Assembly (NCBI RefSeq): GCF_014201145.1 | Contig: NZ_JACHDP010000001.1 | Coordinates: 4,774,001 to 4,838,000, forward strand | Reading direction: 5' to 3' | From: Micromonospora parathelypteridis | GTDB taxonomy: Bacteria > Actinomycetota > Actinomycetes > Mycobacteriales > Micromonosporaceae | Length of the DNA stretch: 64,000 nt | Shown here: one piece after another, positions 34,259 to 43,600 of the stretch | How positions within the stretch are numbered: position 1 is the stretch's first letter | Layout: each line of letters begins with the position of its first letter | The notes under the pieces: generated by a model | What the model was told of the DNA's origin: nothing | Seen by the model: the letters and a program-made list of their open reading frames with translations, nothing else | The model's database searches: none | Made by a program: the position numbers and the translations under genes

Positions 34259-34272
34259 GAGCAACGTTGCTC
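34259..34272. promoter_or_regulatory. Perfect 14-nt palindrome, LacI-type operator candidate
   Basis: GAGCAACGTTGCTC is perfectly symmetric around a central CG, the layout of LacI/GalR-family operators. It lies 126 nt upstream of the gene at 34398. A -10-like TAAACT (34234-34239) sits just before it, so binding could block early transcription. No LacI-family gene is in the window. Confidence 0.45.
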
Positions 34273-34397
34273 AGGGAAATTTTGCCCGGAATGGTCACAG
34301 ACCGGTAACTTGCCCCCGGCTGGGGTCAAATGCCCCCCACCATCGTGTGTAAGGCCCGATCCGGAGGCCGGTGGGACGAACGCAGCGAGGAGGCGGA

Positions 34398-34877
34398 ATG
34401 ACCGAGCTGTGGAACTGGAGAATCGACGGGGTACGACCCGTGGAGGTCTACCCTGCGCTGGCCGAGGCGCTTGGTCGGGTGGTGATGCCGCTGGCGGTGG
34501 CCGACCCGGCCCGGCTGCCGGCGTACGCGGTGGTGTGTGACGTCTGGCAGGCGCCGGGCGAGTTCGCGACGGTCGTGGACTGCTACGGGGTTCCCGAGCG
34601 GCTTCCCGAGCACGCGAGCATCGCCGCGCTCGCTCGACTGCTGGGCCGCAACTGCCTGTTGCGCGACGACACGCTCGACGCGGGCCGGCACCTGCTCGTC
34701 GCCCCGGACGGCACGGTCCGTCCGGTGCACTTCGACGTGCGGGACACCGACGACGGTGAGGTACTCAGCAGGCGACGGCTCTGCACCCTGGGCGACCCGG
34801 GTTGCCGGGGCTGGTCGCAGTGCCACCGCTCGCGTTGGGCGCCCGACACGATCGCCCCGGCGCTCGCCGCGGCCTGA
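34398..34877 (+). CDS. Conserved hypothetical protein (159 aa) upstream of fxs locus
   Basis: The ATG at 34398 follows a strong GAGGAGG site. The 159-residue protein is soluble, with several aromatic/Cys pieces (YAVVCDVWQAPGEF, GRNCLLRDD, LCTLGDPGCRGWSQC). Its C-terminal stretch of Cys and Trp is unusual and could bind metal. I do not know the family. It is on the same strand as the fxs genes, but a DUF2277 gene and a hairpin lie between them, so membership of that operon is unlikely. Confidence 0.6.
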   Translation: MTELWNWRIDGVRPVEVYPALAEALGRVVMPLAVADPARLPAYAVVCDVWQAPGEFATVVDCYGVPERLPEHASIAALARLLGRNCLLRDDTLDAGRHLLVAPDGTVRPVHFDVRDTDDGEVLSRRRLCTLGDPGCRGWSQCHRSRWAPDTIAPALAAA

Positions 34878-34895
34878 CCCTGCACGGGTCAGGCC
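34871..34895 (+). terminator. Stem-loop at the stop of the 34398 gene
   Basis: GGCCTGACCC and its exact complement form a 10-bp stem with a 5-nt loop. The stop codon lies within the left arm. It separates this gene from the fxs cluster. Confidence 0.55.
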
Positions 34896-34934
34896 CGGCC
34901 GGTCCCGCGCCGGTGAGTCGAGCGCTGCTGCCGA

Positions 34935-35186
34935 TCAGCTGGACGCGGTGGCGGCCTGCCGGTCCGTGGTGCCCGATCCGGCACCCCGCACCACCAGTTG
35001 ATCGAGCAGGTCGCGCGTCGCTTCGGCCACGGCGGCCACCGCGGCGTCGAACGCGGCGGCGTTGTGTGCGGCGGGCGCCCGGAAGCCAGAGATCTTCCGG
35101 ACGTACTGCAACGCGGCCGCCTCGACGTCCGCGTCGGTTACCTGCGGGGTGAACGGCTCACGCAGCGTCTTGATGCTCCGGCACAT
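34935..35186 (-). CDS. DUF2277 family protein
   Basis: From the ATG at 35186, which has a GGAGGAG site, the 83-residue product begins MCRSIKTLR, the invariant start of DUF2277. It continues with the family's AALQYVRKISGFRAP. The last ~15 residues are a variable polar tail. Function is unknown. It is divergent from fxsA (151 nt between starts) and is probably unrelated to that cluster. Confidence 0.88.
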   Translation of the reverse strand: MCRSIKTLREPFTPQVTDADVEAAALQYVRKISGFRAPAAHNAAAFDAAVAAVAEATRDLLDQLVVRGAGSGTTDRQAATASS

Positions 35187-35337
35187 GTGCGCTCCTCCTC
35201 TGTCGGCACCCGGGGTGCAGGCAACTGTACCGACGGTGACACTGGGTCGATATTTGTCTATCCTGGTCACGGACGAGAGCCTTTCGAGCAATTGCTGCCG
35301 CTCGCGCTCCCAGCGCCCGCGCCCCCGGAGACTCATT

Positions 35338-35526
35338 GTGGACCATGCCCCCACCCGCTCACCCCGTCCTGACCCAGACAACCTCACCCGCAGCCTGCAC
35401 ACCCCGTTGCAGCGGATCGCCGTCGAGCACGCCGATCTGATCGAGGCGGTTCGCAGGCGCGTCGTGGCGAACGATTCCGCCCCGTCCGGCAGCGTGCCCG
35501 TCGCCGCCTTCAACTCGTCCATCTGA
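35338..35526 (+). CDS. fxsA: FxsA, FxSxx-COOH ribosomal peptide precursor
   Basis: A GTG at 35338, seven bases after GGAG, opens a 62-residue peptide ending in FNSSI, which fits the family's C-terminal rule F-x-S-x-x-COOH. The leader is charged and helical (SLHTPLQRIAVEHADLIEA, then VRRRVV), followed by a Ser/Ala/Val-rich stretch before the motif. Family knowledge: FxsB-type radical SAM enzymes link the Phe side chain to the Ser two residues on as a three-residue cyclophane. The stop is 3 nt before fxsB, so translation is probably coupled. No second core motif is seen. Confidence 0.85.
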   Translation: MDHAPTRSPRPDPDNLTRSLHTPLQRIAVEHADLIEAVRRRVVANDSAPSGSVPVAAFNSSI

Positions 35527-35529
35527 GCG

Positions 35530-37857
35530 ATGGCCTGCCGGTGCGGTCCACCCGGAGTGGGCGGACCCTGCCGGCGGATCAGCCAGTTCGTGCTGAAGGT
35601 GCACAGCCGCTGCGACCTCAGCTGCGACCACTGCTACGTCTACCAGCACGCCGACCAGACCTGGCGGGGCCGACCGGTGCGGATGCCACCGGCCACGGTC
35701 CGAGCCGCCGCGCAGCGCATCGCCGAGCACGCCCGCGAGCACGGGTTGCCGGTCGTGCACGTGGTGCTGCACGGGGGTGAGCCGCTGCTGCTGGGCGCTG
35801 CGGGCCTGCGCGAGGTGCTGGCCGAGCTGCGGGCGGCGATCACGCCGTCGACGCGGCTCGACCTGCGGATGCAGACCAACGGCGTGCTGCTCGACGAGGA
35901 GCTGTGCCGGCTGTTCGTCGACCACGAGGTGCAGGTAGGCGTCTCGTTCGACGGCGACCGTGCCGCCAACGACCGGCACCGGATCTTCGCCCACGGCGGC
36001 AGCAGCCATGACCACGTCCGGCGAGCCCTGGCCCTGCTCCGGCAGCCGGAGCACCGCGCCAGCTACGCCGGCATCCTCTGCACGATCGACGTCCGCAACG
36101 ATCCCGACCGGGTGTACGAGGCGCTGCTGGCCGAGAGCCCTCCCCGGGTGGACCTGCTGCTGCCACACGCCACCTGGGACCACCCCCCGCTGCGCCCCGG
36201 GCCCACCCCGTACGCCGACTGGCTGGGGCGGCTGCACCGGCGGTGGGTGGACGACGGGCGCCCCATGTCGATCCGGCTGTTCGAGGCGCTGCGGCCGGGT
36301 GGCGGCGGCACCGAGGCGTTCGGCCTCGCGCCGGCCGACGTGCTCGTGATCGAGGCGGACGGCAGTTGGGAGCAGGTCGACTCGCTGAAGACCGCGTACC
36401 ACGGGGCCGCCGGCACCGGGTTCGACGTGTTCGGGCATTCGGTGGACGACGTGGCCCGGCACCCCGGGGTCGCCGTCCGACAGGAGGGCATGGCCGGGCT
36501 CTGCGCGACCTGCCGGGCCTGCCCGGTGGTCGACCAGTGCGGCGGCGGCCTGTACGCCCACCGCTGGCGCACCGGCTCCGGCTTCGACAACCCGTCGGTG
36601 TACTGCGCCGACCTGCTCCGCCTGATCGACACCGTGAACGCGTACCCGCCGCCAGCCCCGCCCGCGCCGAGCGGGTGGGTCGCTCCGCCCGTCGTCGAAC
36701 TGCTGGACGACCTGGCGACCGGGCACGGGTCGACGCAGACTCTCACCCGGCTCGCTGACGACCAGTTCGCCAGGGTGCGGGTGCTGCTGACGGCCTGCCG
36801 CGACGAGGTTGGCTCCGCGGCAGCCTGGGAGGTGCTCGCTCACCTCGACCAGGAGGCGCCGGAGGCACTCCGGGCGATCCTGGAACACCCCTTCGTGCGG
36901 CCCTGGCTGGTGCATCGCCTCGTCTCGTCGGCCCGCTTCAACGAGGGCGAGGCCGCCGACCCGCTGCCGGCCCTCGCCGTCACCGCGGCCCTCCGGGCGG
37001 GCCTCTCGACCACGCTCAACGTTCCCGTGCGGGCCAACGCGATCATGTTGCCCACGCTCGGCAGCCTGGCGCTGCCCGACCCGGGGAAGAGCGCCGAGGT
37101 GAGCGTCCTGCCGGGTGGGTTCCGGGTCCGTGCTGGGTCGGCCGAGCAGACGGTCCTCCTCGACCCGATGGCACCGCCGTCGGCCGGCTGGCGACCGACT
37201 CGCGGCGTGCCGGTGCCCGGCGGCCGGTTGCTTCTCGAGGACTGCGATCCGTACCGGGACTGCTACGGCCAGCGGGTGGCCCCCCGCCTGGAGACCCCGG
37301 CGGCGCAGGCGTTGGGCCGTACCCTGGCCGAGGCCTGGCGGGTCGTGCACCGGGACGTGCCGGCGCACGCGGCGGCGCTCGACGGCGGTCTGCGTGCGGT
37401 CGTGCCGCTGGCGCCCGACCCGGCGAGACCATTGCGGAGCGCGACCGCCCGGCAGGCGTTCGGCGCGGTCGCGGTCACCCCCGATCCCGATCCGGAGGCG
37501 ATGGCGGTGCTGCTCGTGCACGAGTGGCAGCACGCGAAGCTCGGTGCCGTGCTCGACCAGTACGACCTCGTCCAGCCAGGTCAGGGCACGCCAATCCGGG
37601 TGCCCTGGCGCCCCGACCCGCGGCCGCCCGAGGGTGTGCTCCAGGGGGTGTACGCCCACCTGGCGGTTACCCAGGTGTGGCGGGCCCGAGCGGCCACCGA
37701 CCATGCGGATGCGTCAGCGCACGCCGCCCGTTACCTGGCGTGGACCCGGGATGGCGTCGACGCGCTGCTGGCCAGCCGGTCGCTCACCGAGGCGGGTGAG
37801 CGGTTCGTCGGCCAGTTGCGGCACGCCCTGGAGGAGACCTGTGTCGGGTCCGGATGA
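35530..37857 (+). CDS. fxsB: FxsB, radical SAM/SPASM peptide maturase fused to an HExxH domain
   Basis: The 775-residue protein has a radical SAM core with the 4Fe-4S motif C28-x3-C32-x2-C35 (CDLSCDHC), the GGEPLL motif, and a SPASM region with the Cys set CATCRAC / VVDQCGGG / VYCADL (about 320-360). A linker leads to a second domain (about 395-775) with HEWQH (His664-His668) and the downstream PWRPDPRP / GVLQGVYAH pattern of the HExxH family now linked to peptide beta-hydroxylation. Many FxsB proteins carry this extension in a degenerate form; here the HExxH is intact. It should install the cyclophane in FxsA and perhaps add a hydroxyl. The start is coupled to fxsA. Confidence 0.92.
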   Translation: MACRCGPPGVGGPCRRISQFVLKVHSRCDLSCDHCYVYQHADQTWRGRPVRMPPATVRAAAQRIAEHAREHGLPVVHVVLHGGEPLLLGAAGLREVLAELRAAITPSTRLDLRMQTNGVLLDEELCRLFVDHEVQVGVSFDGDRAANDRHRIFAHGGSSHDHVRRALALLRQPEHRASYAGILCTIDVRNDPDRVYEALLAESPPRVDLLLPHATWDHPPLRPGPTPYADWLGRLHRRWVDDGRPMSIRLFEALRPGGGGTEAFGLAPADVLVIEADGSWEQVDSLKTAYHGAAGTGFDVFGHSVDDVARHPGVAVRQEGMAGLCATCRACPVVDQCGGGLYAHRWRTGSGFDNPSVYCADLLRLIDTVNAYPPPAPPAPSGWVAPPVVELLDDLATGHGSTQTLTRLADDQFARVRVLLTACRDEVGSAAAWEVLAHLDQEAPEALRAILEHPFVRPWLVHRLVSSARFNEGEAADPLPALAVTAALRAGLSTTLNVPVRANAIMLPTLGSLALPDPGKSAEVSVLPGGFRVRAGSAEQTVLLDPMAPPSAGWRPTRGVPVPGGRLLLEDCDPYRDCYGQRVAPRLETPAAQALGRTLAEAWRVVHRDVPAHAAALDGGLRAVVPLAPDPARPLRSATARQAFGAVAVTPDPDPEAMAVLLVHEWQHAKLGAVLDQYDLVQPGQGTPIRVPWRPDPRPPEGVLQGVYAHLAVTQVWRARAATDHADASAHAARYLAWTRDGVDALLASRSLTEAGERFVGQLRHALEETCVGSG

Positions 37858-38665
37858 GCGGCATCCGCCCACTCTGGGCCGTCCTCGCCTCGCCGACGAC
37901 CTGCGGACGCTGGGCGTCCGCCCGGGCGCGTGCCTCGTGGTGCACTGCGGCCTGCGGCGGTTGGGCCCGCTGGAGCACGGACCAGCGACCCTCGCCGGCG
38001 CACTGCGGGACGTCCTCGGCCCTGCCGGCACGCTGCTGGTGCCCACACACACCGACGGCAACTCGACAACCTCGCGGACCCACCTGGCGGCCACCGCCGG
38101 CATGGACCGGGCTCAGCGCGACCGGTACGAGGCGGCGTTGCCGGGCTGGGACCGCCGGACCACCCCCTCCCAGCGGATGGGTGCGCTCGCCGAGTACGTC
38201 CGCTGCGCCCCCGGCGCCGTACGCAGTGATCATCCGCAGACCTCGTTCGCCGCGCTCGGCCCTCGGGCCGGGCAGCTCACCAGCGGTCACGAGCTCACCT
38301 GCCACCTCGGAGAACGCTCACCGGTGGGCGGCCTCTACGCGGCGGACGGGCAGATCCTGCTGCTCGGTCTCGGGTACGAGGCGTGCAGCGCCCTGCACCT
38401 GGCCGAGTACCGGCTGCCGGTGCCGCCGCCCGAGCGCGACTACCGCTGCTTCCGGCTCGTCGAGGGGCGCCGGGTCCGCCTCGACTTCCGCGGTCTCGAC
38501 CTCGACGACGGCGACTTCCCCACGGTGGGTGCCGCGCTCGACGACGCGCCGTTCGTCGCACACGGTCGGGTCGGTCGGGCAGACGCTCGCCTGCTGCCGG
38601 CGCGCGCCACTGTGGACTTCGCGGTCGGCTGGTTCACGGCGAACCGATTGGCGGCGCGACGTTGA
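37841..38665 (+). CDS. AAC(3)-fold N-acetyltransferase in the fxs operon
   Basis: The 274-residue protein belongs to the aminoglycoside 3-N-acetyltransferase / YokD fold: PTHTDGN (68-74), RTTPSQRMGAL, and SDHPQTSFAA (129-138, with the conserved His131). The GTG at 37841 has GGAGGA five bases before it and lies inside the end of fxsB, with a 17-nt overlap in another frame. Family members acetylate amines with acetyl-CoA; not all act on antibiotics. In this place it might acetylate the modified peptide or a small molecule linked to it. True aminoglycoside resistance cannot be judged from sequence. Confidence 0.88.
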   Translation: MSGPDERHPPTLGRPRLADDLRTLGVRPGACLVVHCGLRRLGPLEHGPATLAGALRDVLGPAGTLLVPTHTDGNSTTSRTHLAATAGMDRAQRDRYEAALPGWDRRTTPSQRMGALAEYVRCAPGAVRSDHPQTSFAALGPRAGQLTSGHELTCHLGERSPVGGLYAADGQILLLGLGYEACSALHLAEYRLPVPPPERDYRCFRLVEGRRVRLDFRGLDLDDGDFPTVGAALDDAPFVAHGRVGRADARLLPARATVDFAVGWFTANRLAARR

Positions 38666-38717
38666 CGCGGGGTCTACGCTGATGTTCCGGCCGCGTGGGG
38701 AGGGCGGAGGGGCTGCG

Positions 38718-39377
38718 GTGAGCACAGTGGACGCACCCTCCCGAACGCGCGCGCCGCTCTTCTTCCTCAGCTATTCGAGAGCGCCGGTCCGTCGGGCCAC
38801 CGGCAAGCCCGCCGAATATGTTTCCCGGTTCTTCGAGGACCTCTCCGTCCACGTCAGCGAGCTGGTCGGCCCGGTGACCGGGGTCGACGCGGGCTTCCTG
38901 GACAGCTCCATCGCGGGCGGGGAGCGCTGGAGTCCGGAGCTCCTCGAGGCCGCCGGCACCTGCCAGGTCTTCGTCCCGCTGGTGTCCAGCGCGCTGCTCG
39001 GCAGCGAGTGGTGTGGCCGGGAATGGGACGCCTTCTCCCGCCGACGGATCGTCCCGCGGCACAGCTCCGCCTCGGCCCACGAGACGGCGATCGTGCCGGT
39101 CACCTGGTCGCCGACGAACGGCGCCGCACTGCCCCGGGTGCTCCGCGACATCCAACGGTTCTCCCCGACCGCCGTGCCGGATCCCGACATCGCGGTGCAC
39201 TACCAGCGGGATGGGGTCTATGGCTTGCTGACCATGCAGTGGGAGAACGCGTACCGGGCGGTGGTCTGGCGGCTCGCACAGCGGATCGTGGCCATCCACC
39301 GGTCGTACCTGGTGGAGCCCTGGGTGCCGGAGAGCGCGGACGAGCTGTGCAACCGGTTCGCTGAGGAGCCGGGATGA
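38718..39377 (+). CDS. TIR-domain protein of the fxs locus
   Basis: The 219-residue protein is almost only a TIR domain. LFFLSYSRAP (14-23) fits the first strand and loop, GFLDSSIAGGERWSPELLEA the second part, and SEWCGREWDAF (96-106) the WCxxE motif with Glu102, the position of the catalytic Glu in NAD-cleaving TIRs. The GTG at 38718 follows GGAGGGG. The end overlaps FxsC by 4 nt. Whether it cleaves NAD, makes a signal nucleotide or only binds partners cannot be seen. Confidence 0.85.
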   Translation: MSTVDAPSRTRAPLFFLSYSRAPVRRATGKPAEYVSRFFEDLSVHVSELVGPVTGVDAGFLDSSIAGGERWSPELLEAAGTCQVFVPLVSSALLGSEWCGREWDAFSRRRIVPRHSSASAHETAIVPVTWSPTNGAALPRVLRDIQRFSPTAVPDPDIAVHYQRDGVYGLLTMQWENAYRAVVWRLAQRIVAIHRSYLVEPWVPESADELCNRFAEEPG

Positions 39378-40645
39378 GCCCGCCGGCGGACCGGCGTCGA
39401 CCGGCGGCGCGCGGGACGTACTTCTTCCTCAGCTATGCCCACTCGGCGCCGGCGCCGGGAGCGCGGGCCGACGCCGACGTCTGGGTCGGCCAGTTCTTCA
39501 CCGATCTGTCCGACGCGGTGCGGCGCCAGGCGCGACCGGTGGCCGGGATGCGCATCGGCTTCTTCGACCAGCACATCCCGTTGGGCGCGGACTGGAAGGC
39601 CGCTCTCGCCGAGGCACTCGGTGACGCCGAGGTCTTCGTCCCGCTCTACTCACCCGGCTACTTCAGCCGTCCGTGGGCACTGGGGGAGCAGGAGTCCTTC
39701 CGGGCACGGTTGGCCGCCGCCAAGCCGGCCCGGACCGCCGCCGGCCATCTCATCCCGGTGCTGTGGATCCCGTTCCCTCCGTGGGAGGCCCATCCGGAGT
39801 TGGACGGCGCACTGGACCTGGGTCGGGACGTCCCGGAGTACGCCGAGGACGGCCTACGCGCGTTCTGCATGCTCGCCTCCTACCGGGAGCAGTACGAGCT
39901 GCTGCTGAGCCGCCTGGCCGGTCAGATCGTGCACATCGCCGAGCGGCGACCGCTGGGCCCGTCCCGGGCGCCCGGCCTCGACGAGGTCGCCCGCCCGGCG
40001 CCGACCGACCCGGACTTCGTCGTCGCCGTCCTGGCCCCGACCCAGGACCGCCTCCCGGCCGACCGCGACCCCGCCGGCTACGCCGCCAACGGCCGGCTCT
40101 GGCGGCCGTACGGGCGCAGCCAGGAGTTGCCCGCGGCCGAGTACGCGGTGAGCACCGCCGAGCGTCTCGGGCTGTCCGCCCGCACGGAAGATTTCGCGCA
40201 GGCCGCCGGGCTGCTCGATCGTCGACCGGCCGTGCTGCTGGTCGACCCGTGGATAGCGGCGACCCCGGATGGGCCCGAAGGCCTCGCCCGCATGCTGCAC
40301 GGTCTGCGGGAGTGGGTCGTTCCCCTGGTGGTCACCGACGAGGAGGACACCCAGGACGCGACCCGGTGGGCGACCGAGGTGACGCAGGTGCTGCACGACG
40401 CCGGTCTGCCCCAGGTGAAGCGTGCCTGCAGCATGCCGGAGTTCGTCGACCTGATGCCGGCGCTGGTCACCGAGGCCCGCCGCCAGTTCCTGAAATACGG
40501 CCCGGTCGTCCCCTTCGAACCACCGCCGGAGCCGGTGCCGAGCCTGCGGGACGGCCTGTCCGCCGCCGGCCCGACCGGTACGCCCGACCCCGCGTCCACG
40601 CCTGATGATCCGGCCCCACCGCGTACCCACGGAGAAAACCGATGA
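39374..40645 (+). CDS. fxsC: FxsC, TIR-like protein
   Basis: The 423-residue protein has an N-terminal TIR-like domain (YFFLSYAHS, 16-24; IPLGADWKAALAEALGDAEVF in parts; PWALGEQESF with Trp101 and Glu105 as a WxxxE). A second alpha/beta domain (about 215-370: DFVVAVLAPTQDRLP, AVLLVDPWIAA, WVVPLVVTDEEDTQD) looks like a degenerate receiver or Rossmann-type module. The tail is Pro-rich. The family is defined by its link to FxSxx-COOH clusters. Its ATG overlaps the TIR gene, and its stop overlaps fxsT by 4 nt. Confidence 0.87.
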   Translation: MSPPADRRRPAARGTYFFLSYAHSAPAPGARADADVWVGQFFTDLSDAVRRQARPVAGMRIGFFDQHIPLGADWKAALAEALGDAEVFVPLYSPGYFSRPWALGEQESFRARLAAAKPARTAAGHLIPVLWIPFPPWEAHPELDGALDLGRDVPEYAEDGLRAFCMLASYREQYELLLSRLAGQIVHIAERRPLGPSRAPGLDEVARPAPTDPDFVVAVLAPTQDRLPADRDPAGYAANGRLWRPYGRSQELPAAEYAVSTAERLGLSARTEDFAQAAGLLDRRPAVLLVDPWIAATPDGPEGLARMLHGLREWVVPLVVTDEEDTQDATRWATEVTQVLHDAGLPQVKRACSMPEFVDLMPALVTEARRQFLKYGPVVPFEPPPEPVPSLRDGLSAAGPTGTPDPASTPDDPAPPRTHGENR

Positions 40646-43600
40646 ACAACGATCGCGAAGGTCAGGTCGTCACCTTCTACTCGTTCAAGGGTGGGACGGG
40701 TCGGACGATGGCGCTGGCCAACGTCGCCTGGATCCTCGCGGCCAGCGGCCGGCGGGTCCTCGTCGCCGACTGGGACCTCGAGTCACCCGGCCTGCACCGC
40801 TTCTTCCACCCGTTCCTCGACGCCGAGGCGATCCAGGGCACCAGCGGCGTGATCGACATGATCCGCGACTACGAGTGGGAGACCACCCGGGTCGACGACC
40901 GGCCGGATCGCTGGATGGAGCAGTACGCCCGGGTCGGGCGGCACGCGTTCTCGCTGCGCTGGAACTTCCCGGACGGCGGCGGCCTCGACTTCCTCTCCGC
41001 CGGCCGGCAGAACAGCGACTACGCCGTGTCCGTGAGCGGGCTGGACTGGGACAACTTCTACAACCGGCTGGGCGGTGCGCAGTTCTTCGAGGCGCTGCGG
41101 GCGGACATGAAGCGCCAGTACGACTTCACCCTGATCGACAGCCGGACGGGGTTGAGCGACGTCGCCGACATCTGCACCCTGCACCTGCCGGACACCCTGG
41201 TCGACTGCTTCACGCTCAGCGACCAGGGCATCGACGGGGCGGCCCGGGTGGCGCACTCGGTGCGGGACCGGTACCGCCGGCGCGACATCCGGGTCCTGCC
41301 GGTGCCGATGCGGGTGGACCAGGCCGAGAAGGAACGGGCCGAGGCGGGTCGCCTGCTGGCCATGCGCCGGTTCGCCGGCTTGCCGGCGGGCATGACCGAG
41401 GCGGAACGGCGGCGATACTGGGCGGCGGTCGAGGTCCCGTACCGGCCGTTCTACGCGTACGAGGAGACACTGGCGACGTTCGGTGACCCGCCCGGCTCGC
41501 CGACGTCGCTGCTGGCCGCGTTCGAGACGTTGACCGGGATCCTCACCGACGGTGCGGTGACCGCGCTGCCGGTGATGGACGAGTCGGTGCGGGAGCGGGG
41601 CAAGGCCCGCTTCCGGCGGCGTACCGAGGCGATCGACGACCAGATCGTGCTCCGGTGCGCGCCGGAGGACGCCATCTGGGCCGAGTGGCTGGAGCGGGTG
41701 CTCAGCTCGGCCGGGCTGCGGGTGGTGGACCCCACCGCCGCCGTCGGGTCCGCCGGTACGCCTGCCCCGCGCACGCTGACCGTAGTGTCGCCGGCCTACG
41801 TGGCGACGCCGTCGGGCGGTCTGCCCGACCGCGACACGAGCACCGGCTCCACGGCCCTCGCCGTGTACGTCGCCGACCTGCGCCCGCTGGCCGAGTTCCC
41901 TTCCCAGAGCTCCACCAACCTGGTCAACGTGAGCGCCGCGACCGCCGTGGAGCGGGTGTTGCGGCTGGTCGGCCGGCCAGTGCCGTCGTCGGCGGACGGC
42001 CCGGCGGGTGGGAGTTCCCGCTATCCCGGCGCCGAGCCGTTGATCTTCAACGCGCCCAACCGGAACGCCCGCTTCACCGGCCGGGAGGACGACCTGGCAC
42101 GGCTGCGCGCGCAGTTGCAGAGCGGGGGCAGCGCGGTGGTGCTGCCGGTCGCCCTGCAGGGCATGGGCGGTGTCGGTAAGACCCAGGTGGCCCTGGAGTA
42201 CGTGCACCGGTACAAGGCCGCGTACGACGTGGTGTGGTGGATCGTGGCGGACCCGCCGCAGTTCGTCGACACCGCCCTCGCCGACCTCGCCGGTCGCCTC
42301 GGCATCCTCGCCGGGCCAACCCTGCCCGACACGGTCCGGTCGGTACTGCAGGTGCTGAGTCGGGGCGAGCCGTACGAGCGGTGGCTCGTCGTCCTCGACA
42401 ACGCCGAAGAGCTCGACCAGATCGAACCCTTCCTGCCACAGGGCCCCGGGCACGTCCTGCTGACCTCCCGCAACCGGGCCTGGGGGGACCGGGCGAACCC
42501 GATCCAGGTGGATGTCTTCGACCGCACCGAGAGTGTCGCGCACCTCGCCCAGCGGGTGCCCACGATCAGCGCCGAGGAGGCCGACCGCGTGGCCGAGGCG
42601 CTCGGCGATCTGCCGATCGCGGTGGCGGCGGCGGGCGCGTGGCTCGCCGACACCGGCACGTCGGTCGCCGACTACCTGCGGCAGATCGAACGACACGGCC
42701 CCAGCGCGCTGTCGGTGGAGGCCACCTGGGACCTGTCGCTGAACCGGCTGCTCGACCAGGCGCCTGCCGCGTACCGGCTGTTGCAGCTCTGCTCGGTGCT
42801 GGCCCCGGAGATCGCACTCGAACTCGTCTACAGCGACGAGATGGCGGCAGCTCTCGTGCCGTTCGACCCGTCGGTGTCGGAGCGGCTCGTGCGCGGTGCC
42901 CTGGTCCAGCAGATCAACCGGTTGGCGCTGCTGAAACTGGACGTCCAGGGCGGGCGGGTCCAGGTGCACCGGCTGCTGCAGGCGGTGGTACGCGACCGGA
43001 TGACCGATGACGAGATCAACGCCGCCCGACACCAGGTGCACCTGGTGCTGGCCGCGTCCCGGCCCCGCGGTGACGTGGACGACCCGACCACCTGGGCCCG
43101 GCTGCGCATGCTCTGGCCGCACCTGGAGGTCTCCGAGGCGCTGACCTGCCCGGACGAGTCGGTGTGTCAGCTGCTGATCGACCGCGTCCGCTATCTGTGG
43201 CAACGCGGTGGCCTGGACCAGGCCGACGGGTTCAGCCAGGAGGTGGACGACACCTGGTCCGCCCGGCTCGGCGACACACAGGACGAGGCCGACGCGACGG
43301 CGCTCGGTCGACAGTTGCTGCACCTGCGGTTCAACCGGGCGAACATCCTGCGCAGCCTGGGCCGGTTCGAAGAGGCCCGGGACCTGGACGAGGCGGTGCT
43401 GGCGGAGCAGCGTCGGCTGCTGGGCCCGCTGCACCCGCACAGCCTGATGACCGCCGGCAGCCTCGGCGGCGACCTGCGGGCGCTCGGCCGCTACGCCGAA
43501 GCGCTGGATCGGGACCGGTCCACCTACGCCTCGTGGCTTCAGGTGTTCGGTGAGGACCACCCACGGACGTTGAGTGCGGCCAACAACCTCGCCGTCTCGT

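Noticed and set aside
34151..34397. Selenocysteine tRNA next to selD
   Set aside because: No cloverleaf with a long variable arm or TCA anticodon could be fitted in this gap.
37841..38665. Aminoglycoside resistance gene
   Set aside because: The fold is AAC(3), but the gene is coupled to fxsB and resistance cannot be inferred from the fold.
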